Of a DNA stretch of 42,220 nt, positions 9,346 to 19,074 are shown one piece after another. The stretch spans positions 1 through 42,220 of the forward strand of contig PAEL01000064.1 in the NCBI GenBank assembly GCA_002700775.1, written 5' to 3'. This DNA is from Gammaproteobacteria bacterium (GTDB lineage: Bacteria; Pseudomonadota; Gammaproteobacteria; Pseudomonadales; Pseudohongiellaceae). The translations under genes and the position numbers were made by a program. The notes beneath the pieces are model-generated. The model had not been told where the DNA came from, did no database searches, and saw nothing but the letters and a program-made list of their open reading frames with translations. The number at the start of each line of letters is the position of its first letter. Positions within the stretch are counted from its first letter, which is position 1.

Positions 9346-9875
9346 TGCTTACTAAATCCAATGCGCTCTTTTACAGTAAAATCGATCGTTGGAAGGGCAA
9401 CGCGATATTCGGTGGCAATCTCATGGTGTTTTGCGAGTTCAAAAGCTCGATCGACGGCGCCGGACATCAATCTGGATCCAAATTTTTCCCCCAGCTCTGT
9501 CCAAAAATTTTCGCCAAATCGTGAAACTTCCTTCCGCCAAGCACCATCACCAAAAAGCACATCAAAAGCATCAGTAACAGCTAGCTCCGGAGAATCTGAA
9601 AACCGTCGACAATACGCGCTGTCTGCAGAAAAATCTTGTTTAAATAATTGATCATATTTTTCAAGAATCGATAGAAATTCTTCTATATCAGAGCCATCTA
9701 AACCTGGGTTTGGCTCAATTTGCCCGCTCAAATTAAACGACTGAAGCATGTTGGAAACGAAGTAATATGCCAACGAGCCGTCTTGGACTCTCTGCGCACT
9801 TCCATAACCAACGAACCCGAACTGAAACATTAGGATAATGACCTTTAAAGCCCGAGACAATGAATAGTCAATCAT
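9324..9875 (-). CDS. Hypothetical protein
   Basis: 183 aa; hydrophobic N-terminus ('VIILMFQFGFVGYGSAQ', signal-like); no family recognised. Confidence 0.6.
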   Translation of the reverse strand: MIDYSLSRALKVIILMFQFGFVGYGSAQRVQDGSLAYYFVSNMLQSFNLSGQIEPNPGLDGSDIEEFLSILEKYDQLFKQDFSADSAYCRRFSDSPELAVTDAFDVLFGDGAWRKEVSRFGENFWTELGEKFGSRLMSGAVDRAFELAKHHEIATEYRVALPTIDFTVKERIGFSKQHCQLKN

Positions 9876-10272
9876 GTTTCACAGAGCCTCTCAGCAACTT
9901 CCGCACTCCGTTTTGCTTCTTCCCTCGCAGTCTCTTCTCTTGCACACCTTTACGGGGCTTTGTCGCTATGCGCGGCGGTGCTTGATAGCTGGCTATCTCG
10001 ACCAGTTTGTTCAATCGCTTTAAGGCGTCTTCTTTATTTTTTTCTTGGCTCCTAAAACGCTGTGCTTTGATGACGATTACCCCTTCATTTGAAATTCTTG
10101 TATCTCGAACCATTAAAAGTTTTTCTTTTAGTTTGCTTGGCAGAGGTGATGTCCTAATTGGGAAACGCAACTGAACAGCGGTCGAGACCTTGTTGACGTT
10201 TTGCCCACCAGGACCGGCGGCTCGAATTGCCGTGAATTCAACATGCTTATAAGACAAAAAATTTTTAGACAT
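9868..10272 (-). CDS. arfB: Alternative ribosome-rescue factor ArfB (peptidyl-tRNA hydrolase, GGQ)
   Basis: 'AAGPGGQNVNKVSTAVQLRFPI' GGQ motif; basic C-terminal tail 'KPRKGVQEKRLRGKKQNGVRKLLRG'; start placed at internal Met (MSKNFL); ORF extends to 10305. Confidence 0.87.
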   Translation of the reverse strand: MSKNFLSYKHVEFTAIRAAGPGGQNVNKVSTAVQLRFPIRTSPLPSKLKEKLLMVRDTRISNEGVIVIKAQRFRSQEKNKEDALKRLNKLVEIASYQAPPRIATKPRKGVQEKRLRGKKQNGVRKLLRGSVKHD

Positions 10273-10546
10273 CACTATCCCAGTACGAGCAACATTGGTA
10301 ATCAAGACCTACCACAGAATTATAAACATTTTTTAATTACAAGTAATATTTAGCGATCCAACTTATGGCGACCCTAATGCTTATCTAAACCTTTTTATTT
10401 AATGATTTGTGACAGAGTCAACATTTATTCCTCTCAACTCCTTAAACTTTCCTCATGAAAATCTTAAAAGCGATCGTATAAATAATATTTGTCACGTACA
10501 CTAACGGTCATGAATAAAAACAACTCGTAAAGTAACAGGGGTAAAA

Positions 10547-11851
10547 ATGAAGAACATTTCATCTGTCCGATGCATCGCTAACACATTCTCCCTATTGCTG
10601 ATAATCTCTTTTTCTCTAGCCTCTTATTCTCAGGAATTAAGGGTATCTAAGCCGGAAAATGCGGGAATGTCGTCCCAAAGGTTGGAGAGACTCGAAGCTG
10701 CGCTCGAAACTTATATTCAAGACAACAAACTAGCAGGCAATGTTGCAATTGTTCTTCGCGATGGCCAAATAGTTTTTGAGGCGGCCAATGGCTTCCGCGA
10801 TATCGCCAGTGACTCCCCCATGAAAATCGACACAATGTTTCGCATAGCATCCCAAACAAAAGCGATTATTAGTGTTGGAATAATGATGTTACAGGAACAA
10901 GGCAAGCTCAAAATCAATGACCCTTTGTGGAGGTATTTACCGGAGTGGAGAGGCAGCAAGGTCGCTCTAGATTCCTCGGGTGGCGCAGATCCATCGGAGC
11001 CCCCTCCGTTACAAAATGCGGACAGGGCTATAACGATTCGACATCTTTTGACTCACACGAGCGGCATAAGCTACGGTGGTGGCCCTGCCCAACAACAGTG
11101 GAAAGAGGCTGATATTCAAGGTTGGTACTTTGCTGACCGAGAGGAACCCATCCGCGAAACAGTAAAAAGAATGGCCACATTACCCTTGAGCGCCCAACCC
11201 GGCGAGAGGTGGGTTTATGGTTATAACACCGATATCCTAGGGGCAGTGATTGAGGTTGCCAGTGGCATGAGACTCGACAGGTTTCTTCTCCAACATGTTT
11301 TTGAACCACTAGGTATGAAGGATACTCATTTTTACGTTCCTCGCGAAAAGGCAAGCAGATTGGCTACCGTATATCAGCCGAAAACCGATGGTAGAGGTAT
11401 AGAAGCTGCACCCCGCTTAAATGGAATGCAGAGTCAAGGCATGTATGTGGAGGGGCCGAAAATCAGCTTCTCTGGAGGGGCCGGCCTTATATCAACCGCT
11501 CAAGACTACGCTCGTTTCCTTCAGATGACACTTAACGGCGGGGAACTCGATGGCAAGCGTTTGCTCTCAAGGAAAAGTGTCGAACTCATGACTACGAATC
11601 ATCTCGGTGACACCCCATTTCGAAAAGGTCAGGGCTTCGGACTTGGGTTCTCTGTCGTAACCGATCTCGGAACAAGAGGAAGCCTCGGTTCCGAGGGCGA
11701 GTATGGGTGGGGGGGTGCCTACCACTCAACTTACTGGGTTGATCCCGCGGAGCGATTAGTGGTCGTCTACCTAACTCAGATCCGTCCGGCAATCGGACTT
11801 AACGATTACGAAGCTCTTCGTAATGGCGTTTACCAAGCGATTATTGATTGA
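10547..11851 (+). CDS. Serine hydrolase, class C beta-lactamase-related (secreted)
   Basis: 434 aa; signal peptide; 'FRIASQTKAI' SxxK, 'YGYNTDILG' YxN; beta-lactamase fold architecture. Confidence 0.9.
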   Translation: MKNISSVRCIANTFSLLLIISFSLASYSQELRVSKPENAGMSSQRLERLEAALETYIQDNKLAGNVAIVLRDGQIVFEAANGFRDIASDSPMKIDTMFRIASQTKAIISVGIMMLQEQGKLKINDPLWRYLPEWRGSKVALDSSGGADPSEPPPLQNADRAITIRHLLTHTSGISYGGGPAQQQWKEADIQGWYFADREEPIRETVKRMATLPLSAQPGERWVYGYNTDILGAVIEVASGMRLDRFLLQHVFEPLGMKDTHFYVPREKASRLATVYQPKTDGRGIEAAPRLNGMQSQGMYVEGPKISFSGGAGLISTAQDYARFLQMTLNGGELDGKRLLSRKSVELMTTNHLGDTPFRKGQGFGLGFSVVTDLGTRGSLGSEGEYGWGGAYHSTYWVDPAERLVVVYLTQIRPAIGLNDYEALRNGVYQAIID

Positions 11852-11891
11852 GCCATCGGAATCATTTTTATTTACAACTGGGAGTAGCACA

Positions 11892-12902
11892 ATAAAAATT
11901 TCCGTATTGGACCAATCACCGATAAGAAGCGGCAGCAATGCAAGTGAGGCTTTAAACGAAACGATCGAACTCGCCCGACTCACAGACAAATTGGGCTTTC
12001 ACCGCTTCTGGGTATCGGAGCATCACGCCTCTGCCGCCTTAGCCGGTTGCTCTCCTGAAGTTTTGCTTGGGCGCTTAGGAAACGAAACTGAATCCATCAG
12101 AATTGGGTCAGGGGGCATCATGCTCCCACACTATAGCCCTTACAAAGTTGCCGAAAATTTTAAAGTCCTTGAAACGCTTTATCCGGGACGTATAGACCTC
12201 GGCATCGGCCGAGCTCCAGGAACTGACCCATTTACCACCGCCGCAATTCGTTATGGATCGACAACGGGTCCACAGCACTTTCCAAATATGGTTTGTGACC
12301 TTCAATCATTACTTAATGATGATAATCCTGTTACAGAGGGAATGGAGCAAGCGCGAGCCTATCCAAAAACGCAGAACCCGCCTTCACTCTGGATGCTCGG
12401 GTCAAGCGAGGATAGCGCATTTTTGGCCGGGAGAAATGGTCTGCCCTACAACTTCGCGTACTTCATCAACCCAAATATTCGACAGGATATTTTCCAAATT
12501 TATCAGGATCAGTTTCAGCCTGGACCAAATCTTAACGCGCCTTATAAATGCCTAACTTTGTTCAGCATCACAGCAAACTCTGAAGAAGAAGCTCAACATT
12601 TGGCAAAGAGTAGAGACCTCTGGTACATCAAACTTTTGCGAGGTGACCCTGGCCCGTTCCCCACCCCTGAAGAAGCTGAGAGTTACGAGTATTCACACGG
12701 AGAACTTGAGTTAATACGAAAAAATCGAGAAAAACGTGCCGTGGGGACGCCCAAACAGGTCTCCAAAAAGCTAAAAATGATGACTGAGGATTTTAATGCA
12801 GACGAAATCATGCTGGTGAGCATAACTCACGATCCAATAGCGAGAAAACGTTCTTACGAACTCATTGCAAATGAGTGGGAACTTACCCCAATCGCAGCTT
12901 AG
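11892..12902 (+). CDS. LLM class flavin-dependent oxidoreductase
   Basis: 'KISVLDQSPIRSG..LARLTDKLGFHRFWVSEHH', 'LGRLGNETESIRIGSGGIMLPHYSPYKVAENFKVLETLYPGRIDLGIGRAPG'; family start coincides with ATA at 11892, GGGAG 7 nt upstream; nominal ATG at 11823 is inside the previous gene. Confidence 0.85.
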   Translation: MKISVLDQSPIRSGSNASEALNETIELARLTDKLGFHRFWVSEHHASAALAGCSPEVLLGRLGNETESIRIGSGGIMLPHYSPYKVAENFKVLETLYPGRIDLGIGRAPGTDPFTTAAIRYGSTTGPQHFPNMVCDLQSLLNDDNPVTEGMEQARAYPKTQNPPSLWMLGSSEDSAFLAGRNGLPYNFAYFINPNIRQDIFQIYQDQFQPGPNLNAPYKCLTLFSITANSEEEAQHLAKSRDLWYIKLLRGDPGPFPTPEEAESYEYSHGELELIRKNREKRAVGTPKQVSKKLKMMTEDFNADEIMLVSITHDPIARKRSYELIANEWELTPIAA

Positions 12903-13621
12903 TATTCAAAACGAATTTCAGCGGGCATCAATCCAGCTTTGATTGTTGCCCCCCAAATTTCATTACCCATCTCGTTCAGGTGTAAATTATCCCCAACAAA
13001 AATGTCGCCCATCACGCTGCCGCTTGAATCTAAAAACGGGGACGCAGAATCAATAAAAGTTACCATCGGATTTAGTTCCGCTATAGCCGAAAATCTTGCA
13101 CTAACACTCCGCGCGGCATCCCAAACATGTAAACGTGAAATACTTGGCTTGACTGCCAGAACATAAATTCGTGTGCGAGGAAGTTCTTGAGCAACTTTCG
13201 ATACTATCTGCTCGAACTGTTCAACAATTAAATCCTCGTTCAAATTGTATGCGGTATCATTATCACCTTCATATATCAATATTGCCCGCGGCTTGTAAGC
13301 CAAGGCAACGCGATCAAGATAATGCAAAACATCACCCATTACGCTACCACCAAAGCCACGAGGAATAACCGTAAGTGGCGCGAGTGCGTTTTTAGCTTTA
13401 TCGTTCCAACGAGCAATACTTGAGCTCCCTGTCAGCACGATCGCATTTTCAGGTGGAGGATTAAGCGCATCTTCCTGCTCAAACGCGAGAATAGTTTCCT
13501 CAAACCGACCCGGATCAAGATTTTGTGCTTTTACTAAAGAAATAGACAAAAAAATGCAGAAAAACCCAATCAAAATTTTCCGATGACTGATTTGAATTCT
13601 AAAAAGCATCACATGCTCCAA
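12899..13621 (-). CDS. SGNH/GDSL hydrolase family protein
   Basis: 240 aa; signal peptide; 'AIVLTGSSSIARWND', 'PRGFGGSVMGDVLHYLDRV', 'LIYEGDNDTAYN', 'VGDNLHLNEMGNEIW'. Confidence 0.85.
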   Translation of the reverse strand: MEHVMLFRIQISHRKILIGFFCIFLSISLVKAQNLDPGRFEETILAFEQEDALNPPPENAIVLTGSSSIARWNDKAKNALAPLTVIPRGFGGSVMGDVLHYLDRVALAYKPRAILIYEGDNDTAYNLNEDLIVEQFEQIVSKVAQELPRTRIYVLAVKPSISRLHVWDAARSVSARFSAIAELNPMVTFIDSASPFLDSSGSVMGDIFVGDNLHLNEMGNEIWGATIKAGLMPAEIRFEY

Positions 13622-13668
13622 TATTTATAAAACATAAACAGAAAAAAGCCCAAATGGACTGTTACATA

Positions 13669-14103
13669 TTATTTCGCAAACAATTGATTATCAATATCTC
13701 GAAATGCTTTAAATTCCAGCGCGTTTCCAGAGGGGTCCAGAAAAAACATCGTGCCTTGCTCACCAGCCTCGCCTTTAAATCGTATATAGGGCTCTATAAC
13801 AAACTCTTCAATGACATCTCTCCACCTAATTGATAGGCTCTTCCACTCGTCAAATTCCATCACCACGCCAAAATGAGGAACCGGAACACCCTGCCCATCA
13901 ACGCCATTTAAAATACTGCCAACCTTGCCGGTCCTGCCAATATTACCATTAAGGTGGGTGACGAGCTGATGCCCAAAAAGATCGAAATCTATCCATTGAG
14001 AGCAGCTACGACCCTCAGGCAACCCGAGTCTCTTGCCGTAAAATTCTCTTGCCTCGTCTATGTCTCTTACCTGGATGGCAAGATGAAAAGGAGTTAGAGT
14101 CAT
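13669..14103 (-). CDS. VOC (glyoxalase-like) family protein
   Basis: 144 aa; '[29 protein letters not shown]', '[18 protein letters not shown]'. Confidence 0.9.
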   Translation of the reverse strand: MTLTPFHLAIQVRDIDEAREFYGKRLGLPEGRSCSQWIDFDLFGHQLVTHLNGNIGRTGKVGSILNGVDGQGVPVPHFGVVMEFDEWKSLSIRWRDVIEEFVIEPYIRFKGEAGEQGTMFFLDPSGNALEFKAFRDIDNQLFAK

Positions 14104-14116
14104 GAGTGCAATTCCC

Positions 14117-16669
14117 CTATCTCAGGCCTGCTGCAATACCTTCGACAGTTTCGCTCAATGCTAAATATCTTACCTTCGTATTTCCGCGGCGGCCCTCTCC
14201 ATCAGCCCGAAGCTTCCGAGCGAGCTCAACAAGTTGATCAGCCATATTAGAATCTTTCTCGCGCTCCTCTAACAAAACTTCCGCATTACCCAGTGCATAA
14301 TCCAACTCTTGATCACGCTCCGAAGATAGGACCCCAGCTCTTGCCAGTTGATCGCGGTAAGCGCGGGCTACAACGGGGACGGGCGGCCATACGTGTCGCT
14401 GTTGGCGCTGCGCATTGAACGTACTGTCCGCGCTATTCAAAGATGCAGCTGCGATTTCATTGGCACTTAGGTAATCGCTTGGCTCCAAAACTAAAACATC
14501 TATCCCGCGAGCAATTTCAGTACCGTATATCAGTCCCTGGAACCAATACGTGGACCAGTACCCACCCAGAACTAGGTCTTCCTCGTCGACAGGACCTCGA
14601 TCGAAGAAAGCTATTTCCTGAACATTCGCAGAATCAGTGAAATCAAATACTGACGCTCCGCCCTGATACCACGCTTGAATCATCAAATCGCGCCCCGGCA
14701 CTGGAATCAATGACCCGTTATGCGCAACACAATTTTCCTGCTCCGTTTGCGGTGCAGGCATCTTATAGTAACCGCGGAACTGTAATTTTCCATCTGAAAT
14801 ATCATAAATAGCATCAGCGCCCCAAGTAATCGGGTCTTGCGCTCGACAACGTGGTCGTCCTCCACCACCCCACTCATCGGTAAACACCACCTTTGTACCT
14901 GCGTTGTTAAAAGTGGCTGAGTGCCAATATGCAAAGCCAGGATCTACTACTTCATCTATCCGAACGGGGTTAACCGGATCAGAAATATCTATCAGAATCC
15001 CATTACCAGAACAGGCGCCGGCAGCAAGACCAATTTCGGGGTAAGCGGTAATGTCATGACATTGATTTGTTCTCCGAGTAGTTTGTGTACCCGGTCCATG
15101 ATCACCACCTTCCCATAAGCCGGCAAGAACTCCAGACTCCGGGTCCGAAAATAAGAAAGGTTGATTTACGATTCGAGCATCTTGTGGACTGTCAACTGGG
15201 ACTTGGATAACGTCAATACGATAGAGTGATGAGCCCGGGTTTTCAAACGGAGACTTATCTGAGCACCCTTCTAGCTCTTCTTCTGGACGCACTCGGCTTG
15301 TGCCCGAACCGTATATATAGATGTTGCCTTCGTCATCCGGGTCAGTGATAACAGTATGTGTATGTGAACCCCTGCAAGTCTGAACCGCTCCGACTTGAAC
15401 GGGCATTGCGAAATCACTGACATCAAAAATGCGTATACCCCTGAATCGATCTTCGCTTGTGGGCTCCGCAACTCCTTGCAAACCACAGTCAAGACGCCCG
15501 CGAGTCTGTTCCACAGAGAGTATCAATAGATCACCGACCACTGAAACATCGCCCTGGCCACCGGGACAGACAACAGAACTCAACAATTCCGGCGAACGAG
15601 GGTTGCTCAAACGGTACGCATTAAACCCATGGTAATTCCCAGCGACGACTATATCGTTATCAAAAACTAAATCAGTATTTGAAAAATCCAACAAACTAGG
15701 TCGAGGTTCTTCTTCCTCTTCTTTTTCTTCATTTGACAACTGATCAGCGTCTGGCTCGCTGGCAACAGTAAGCTCAACTCCAGACACGTCCTCTACTTCT
15801 CCGTTCGGTGCTAGCGTCTCCATGCCAAGCGCACGTCGGCGAGCAACCGTGAGACCTTCCGGATTCTCTGGATCAAAAAACCCAGCCGGCTTTGGAATCG
15901 AGGCAACTAAAGTCATATTGAGTGACGCCTGACCCGCATCATAAAACCCTGCCTTCAAATTCACTCTCGGATCAGGAGAAAAACCTGCGAGCATGGCACT
16001 CATCCTATCTATTTCGCTTTCCTGATCAGAAACGACGTCTGACGTGAACGTAAAAAGAACCGAGTCTTGTGCCGTGCCTCTTTGATCAAGAAGATTTTCC
16101 ACCATGGTAATCGCGCCATTATGATGCTTGATCATCAGCTCCAAGAATACAGTATCGAATGTATAACCCACTGACGCCTCTAGTCGCGTAAAATCATCCT
16201 CGGTTAACATACCCGGCAGACTATCTTGCTCAGTCCCCATATTCATCATAGTCTGCATAGAGACCTCAGTACTCTGTCCTCGGTCCTTAAGCCAATCCGA
16301 CATCATCGTCATTTCATCTTCCTGCGAAAGCGACATTCTAAGCGCCATAAGCTGTAAAGATTCTCGCGTACTTCGATCTTCAACAAGTTTTACCATTCGC
16401 AAGGCCTGGTCATGATGCATAATCATGCCTTGCATGAACTTTACGTCCGCATCAGTGTATGAAATACCAGACAAGTCAGAGGCTTCTTCGGCAGAAATTT
16501 CTCGGCTGGGTTGTCCAGGAGCTCCGGGTTGAATAATAGGAACCTGACTCAGAGCAATCCCTGCGAAGATCTGCAGGGCACCCAAACTGCAAAGAATTGA
16601 AACTAAATGTCTTGCCACTCTCAGATACGACATGTTTATAACCCTGATAATTAAAAAAGCAGGCCCCAA
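14117..16669 (-). CDS. DUF305 (two motifs) fused to LVIVD-type beta-propeller repeat protein, secreted
   Basis: 850 aa; '[24 protein letters not shown]' and '[21 protein letters not shown]'; C-terminal '[53 protein letters not shown]' repeats. Confidence 0.82.
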   Translation of the reverse strand: MGPAFLIIRVINMSYLRVARHLVSILCSLGALQIFAGIALSQVPIIQPGAPGQPSREISAEEASDLSGISYTDADVKFMQGMIMHHDQALRMVKLVEDRSTRESLQLMALRMSLSQEDEMTMMSDWLKDRGQSTEVSMQTMMNMGTEQDSLPGMLTEDDFTRLEASVGYTFDTVFLELMIKHHNGAITMVENLLDQRGTAQDSVLFTFTSDVVSDQESEIDRMSAMLAGFSPDPRVNLKAGFYDAGQASLNMTLVASIPKPAGFFDPENPEGLTVARRRALGMETLAPNGEVEDVSGVELTVASEPDADQLSNEEKEEEEEPRPSLLDFSNTDLVFDNDIVVAGNYHGFNAYRLSNPRSPELLSSVVCPGGQGDVSVVGDLLILSVEQTRGRLDCGLQGVAEPTSEDRFRGIRIFDVSDFAMPVQVGAVQTCRGSHTHTVITDPDDEGNIYIYGSGTSRVRPEEELEGCSDKSPFENPGSSLYRIDVIQVPVDSPQDARIVNQPFLFSDPESGVLAGLWEGGDHGPGTQTTRRTNQCHDITAYPEIGLAAGACSGNGILIDISDPVNPVRIDEVVDPGFAYWHSATFNNAGTKVVFTDEWGGGGRPRCRAQDPITWGADAIYDISDGKLQFRGYYKMPAPQTEQENCVAHNGSLIPVPGRDLMIQAWYQGGASVFDFTDSANVQEIAFFDRGPVDEEDLVLGGYWSTYWFQGLIYGTEIARGIDVLVLEPSDYLSANEIAAASLNSADSTFNAQRQQRHVWPPVPVVARAYRDQLARAGVLSSERDQELDYALGNAEVLLEEREKDSNMADQLVELARKLRADGEGRRGNTKVRYLALSETVEGIAAGLR

Positions 16670-16737
16670 GCAAAAGTTAAAAAATCTCGTCGCAGGCGGA
16701 CCCTATTAATTACTATAAAAGTTATCGATATAGATTA

Positions 16738-17538
16738 CTAGCGGTCAAGGGATAGAACTTTTCTAGTGACATCTATACGCGCCTTTCCGAATCCGTGCCC
16801 CGGCGAATCCGATAAAAGAATTGTCGCAAATACTACTGGATCACCTTGGTTCACTTTCCAACCTACCCACCAACCAAAGTTTTGACCTTCAATATCTGTC
16901 CAACCAGTTTTTGCAGAAATCGAAGGATCAGGGTATGCGTTCAGCAGAAGCTTTTTAACAGTTTTCATGGTCTCAAGAGAAAAGGGCAACCTATTAGCAA
17001 GTAGCCTCTCCAAAAATTGAACCTGCTGTATAGGAGAAATCCTCAATCCACCATCGATCCAGAATCGATCAAGGCCACCGTCCATATTGGCATTGCCATA
17101 CCCGACTGAGGTTAAAAACCTCTTCATTTCAGCCTCACCGATCTCTCGGACTAATTGTTGATAATGCGGAAGAGCAGAGAGCGCAAATGCCTCGACCAAG
17201 GTGAGATCTCTGTTGATTTCAGAACGATCTCGGACCACACCGTCCCAAATCAAGAGATCGTCATGAGAAACAACGCCAGTTTCGAGGGCCACCAATGAGG
17301 AAAATATTTTAAACGTTGATGCTGGAATAAAACCCGTGTGCACCATTTTTGTATCGCTGGCTAAATACTTATCACTGGCCGTATCCAAAGTGACTATGGC
17401 TCCGTGAAAACCACCCGACTCTCGGGCTTGATTAAATGCTGGGCTGTACTGAACATTTTGCGCCAAACCTATAGAAGCATTGGCAGCGAGGAGGCTTAAA
17501 AAAAGTGAGAGCAATAGTCTAGTGAACGATCGCGGCAT
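16738..17538 (-). CDS. Class D (OXA-type) beta-lactamase
   Basis: 266 aa; 'PASTFKI' (S-T-F-K), 'YGNANMDGGLDRFWIDGGLRISPIQQVQFL' (YGN), 'SAKTGW' (KTG), 'GWWVGW'; signal peptide. Confidence 0.9.
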   Translation of the reverse strand: MPRSFTRLLLSLFLSLLAANASIGLAQNVQYSPAFNQARESGGFHGAIVTLDTASDKYLASDTKMVHTGFIPASTFKIFSSLVALETGVVSHDDLLIWDGVVRDRSEINRDLTLVEAFALSALPHYQQLVREIGEAEMKRFLTSVGYGNANMDGGLDRFWIDGGLRISPIQQVQFLERLLANRLPFSLETMKTVKKLLLNAYPDPSISAKTGWTDIEGQNFGWWVGWKVNQGDPVVFATILLSDSPGHGFGKARIDVTRKVLSLDR

Positions 17539-17896
17539 GTAATTGAAGCACCTCCAAATCGATTATCTCAAGCGTCTTAATGTGAGTTCGCTCAAGATAC
17601 ACTTTCGGCGCCACACCATTCTCATAGGCCTCTGCCCAACGCGAAGCACAAAGGCACCAACAATCGCCCTCCAACAATCCCTGAAAACCGACTTCAGGCC
17701 GAGGAGTCGACAAGTCGTTCCCCTGAAAACGGGTGTAATTCAAAAACTCTTCCGTCAGAAGAACACATACCGTATGGCAACCCACGTCATCATTCGAGGT
17801 GTTGCAACAACCATCTCGATAAAACCCCGTTAACGGATCCATTCCGCATGGCTGCAACGGCTCACCCAAAACGTTAATGGGTTGGTCTTTATTCAC
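17519..17896 (-). CDS. DUF2237 family protein
   Basis: 125 aa; 'NVLGEPLQPCGMDPLTGFYRDGCCNTSNDDVGCHTVCVLLTEEFLNYTRFQGNDLSTPRPEVGFQGLLEGDCWCLCASRWAEAYE'. Confidence 0.85.
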   Translation of the reverse strand: MNKDQPINVLGEPLQPCGMDPLTGFYRDGCCNTSNDDVGCHTVCVLLTEEFLNYTRFQGNDLSTPRPEVGFQGLLEGDCWCLCASRWAEAYENGVAPKVYLERTHIKTLEIIDLEVLQLHAAIVH

Positions 17897-17913
17897 GATA
17901 CTTAAGCACCTCG

Positions 17914-19071
17914 TTAGAATGAATTTAAAGTCGCATAGCGATCTCTATGAAAGGCAGCATCACCGAGAAATTGCTGAGCCACGCGCGCGCGCTTGATATA
18001 AAAACCAACGTCGTACTCATCTGTCATGCCGATTCCGCCATGCATCTGTACCGCCTCATTACTAACCAGCTTTGCAACGTCACTAACCTTTGCCTTCGTC
18101 ATGCTTGCTATTCGAGCGACGCTATCATTAGAAGATTCGGGATTATCCAACTCAAACAATGCTCCGCGGACCGCAGATCGACAGAGCTCAATTTCACTGT
18201 ACATTGCAGCGGCGCGATGCTGAAGCCCCTGAAATGAGCCAATCAAAACCCCGAACTGCTCTCTTTGCTTGAGATACTCCAGCGTCAGATCAAACGCGGC
18301 TTGCATGCTGCCGAGCATTTCGGACGCGACTCCAATACGCCCAATATCTAAGACCCGGGCAAATCTAGAAGTACTATCGTTAGCGGCGATATCAGACCCA
18401 AGACGATTCTCTTCTTCAACGTGCACATCAGTTAAGGTGAGGTTCGCACAGTTGCGACAATCCACCATTGAAGTGCGTTGAACATCCAGACCAGGAGCTT
18501 TTTTATCAACGACAAATAAGCTTAAACCTTGCGAACGAACGCCACCGTTATCGACCTTCGCGACTACTACCAACTTGTCAGCCACATGCCCATCTAACAC
18601 GAAGGTCTTATTTCCGTTAAGTCTATAACCGCCTACAACTTTAGTAGCCGAAGTTTGGATATGATTCGGTGAATGTATTGGCAGTTCGTCTCCTGCTAAA
18701 GCCAACAAAAGTTGCCCCTTTACAACTTCAGGGAGAAGGCGCTTTTTCTGAACATCCGAACCGAAATAAGAAATCGCAGTCGCACCAAGAAGCACCGAAG
18801 GAATTAGGGGCGAGCTTACAAGATTACGACCAGTCTCTTCTAGAACAACGCCTAAGCCAACATAACCAAAATCAAAGCCCCCAAAGGAATCCTCTATTGC
18901 TATTCCTGTCCAACCCAGTTCGACCATCTGCGTCCATACTTTTTCATCGAAACCTCGTTCGTTGCTAGTATCTCGCAGCTGCCTCAGCAAACCTAAAGGG
19001 GCGTTCTGCGCGACAAAGTTTTTAGCAGAGTTTTGCAATAATTCCTGGTCTTCATTTAGTGCTAGGCTCAT
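17914..19071 (-). CDS. Acyl-CoA dehydrogenase family protein (pair member)
   Basis: 385 aa; 'KQREQFGVLIGSFQGLQHRAAAMYSE', 'EAVQMHGGIGMTDEYDVGFYIKRAR'. Confidence 0.92.
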   Translation of the reverse strand: MSLALNEDQELLQNSAKNFVAQNAPLGLLRQLRDTSNERGFDEKVWTQMVELGWTGIAIEDSFGGFDFGYVGLGVVLEETGRNLVSSPLIPSVLLGATAISYFGSDVQKKRLLPEVVKGQLLLALAGDELPIHSPNHIQTSATKVVGGYRLNGNKTFVLDGHVADKLVVVAKVDNGGVRSQGLSLFVVDKKAPGLDVQRTSMVDCRNCANLTLTDVHVEEENRLGSDIAANDSTSRFARVLDIGRIGVASEMLGSMQAAFDLTLEYLKQREQFGVLIGSFQGLQHRAAAMYSEIELCRSAVRGALFELDNPESSNDSVARIASMTKAKVSDVAKLVSNEAVQMHGGIGMTDEYDVGFYIKRARVAQQFLGDAAFHRDRYATLNSF

Positions 19072-19074
19072 TCC

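Noticed and set aside
13642-13659. Possible minus-strand terminator after the VOC gene (GTCC-ATTT-GGGC-TTTTTT)
   Set aside because: Only a 4-bp stem including a G-T pair; insufficient support.
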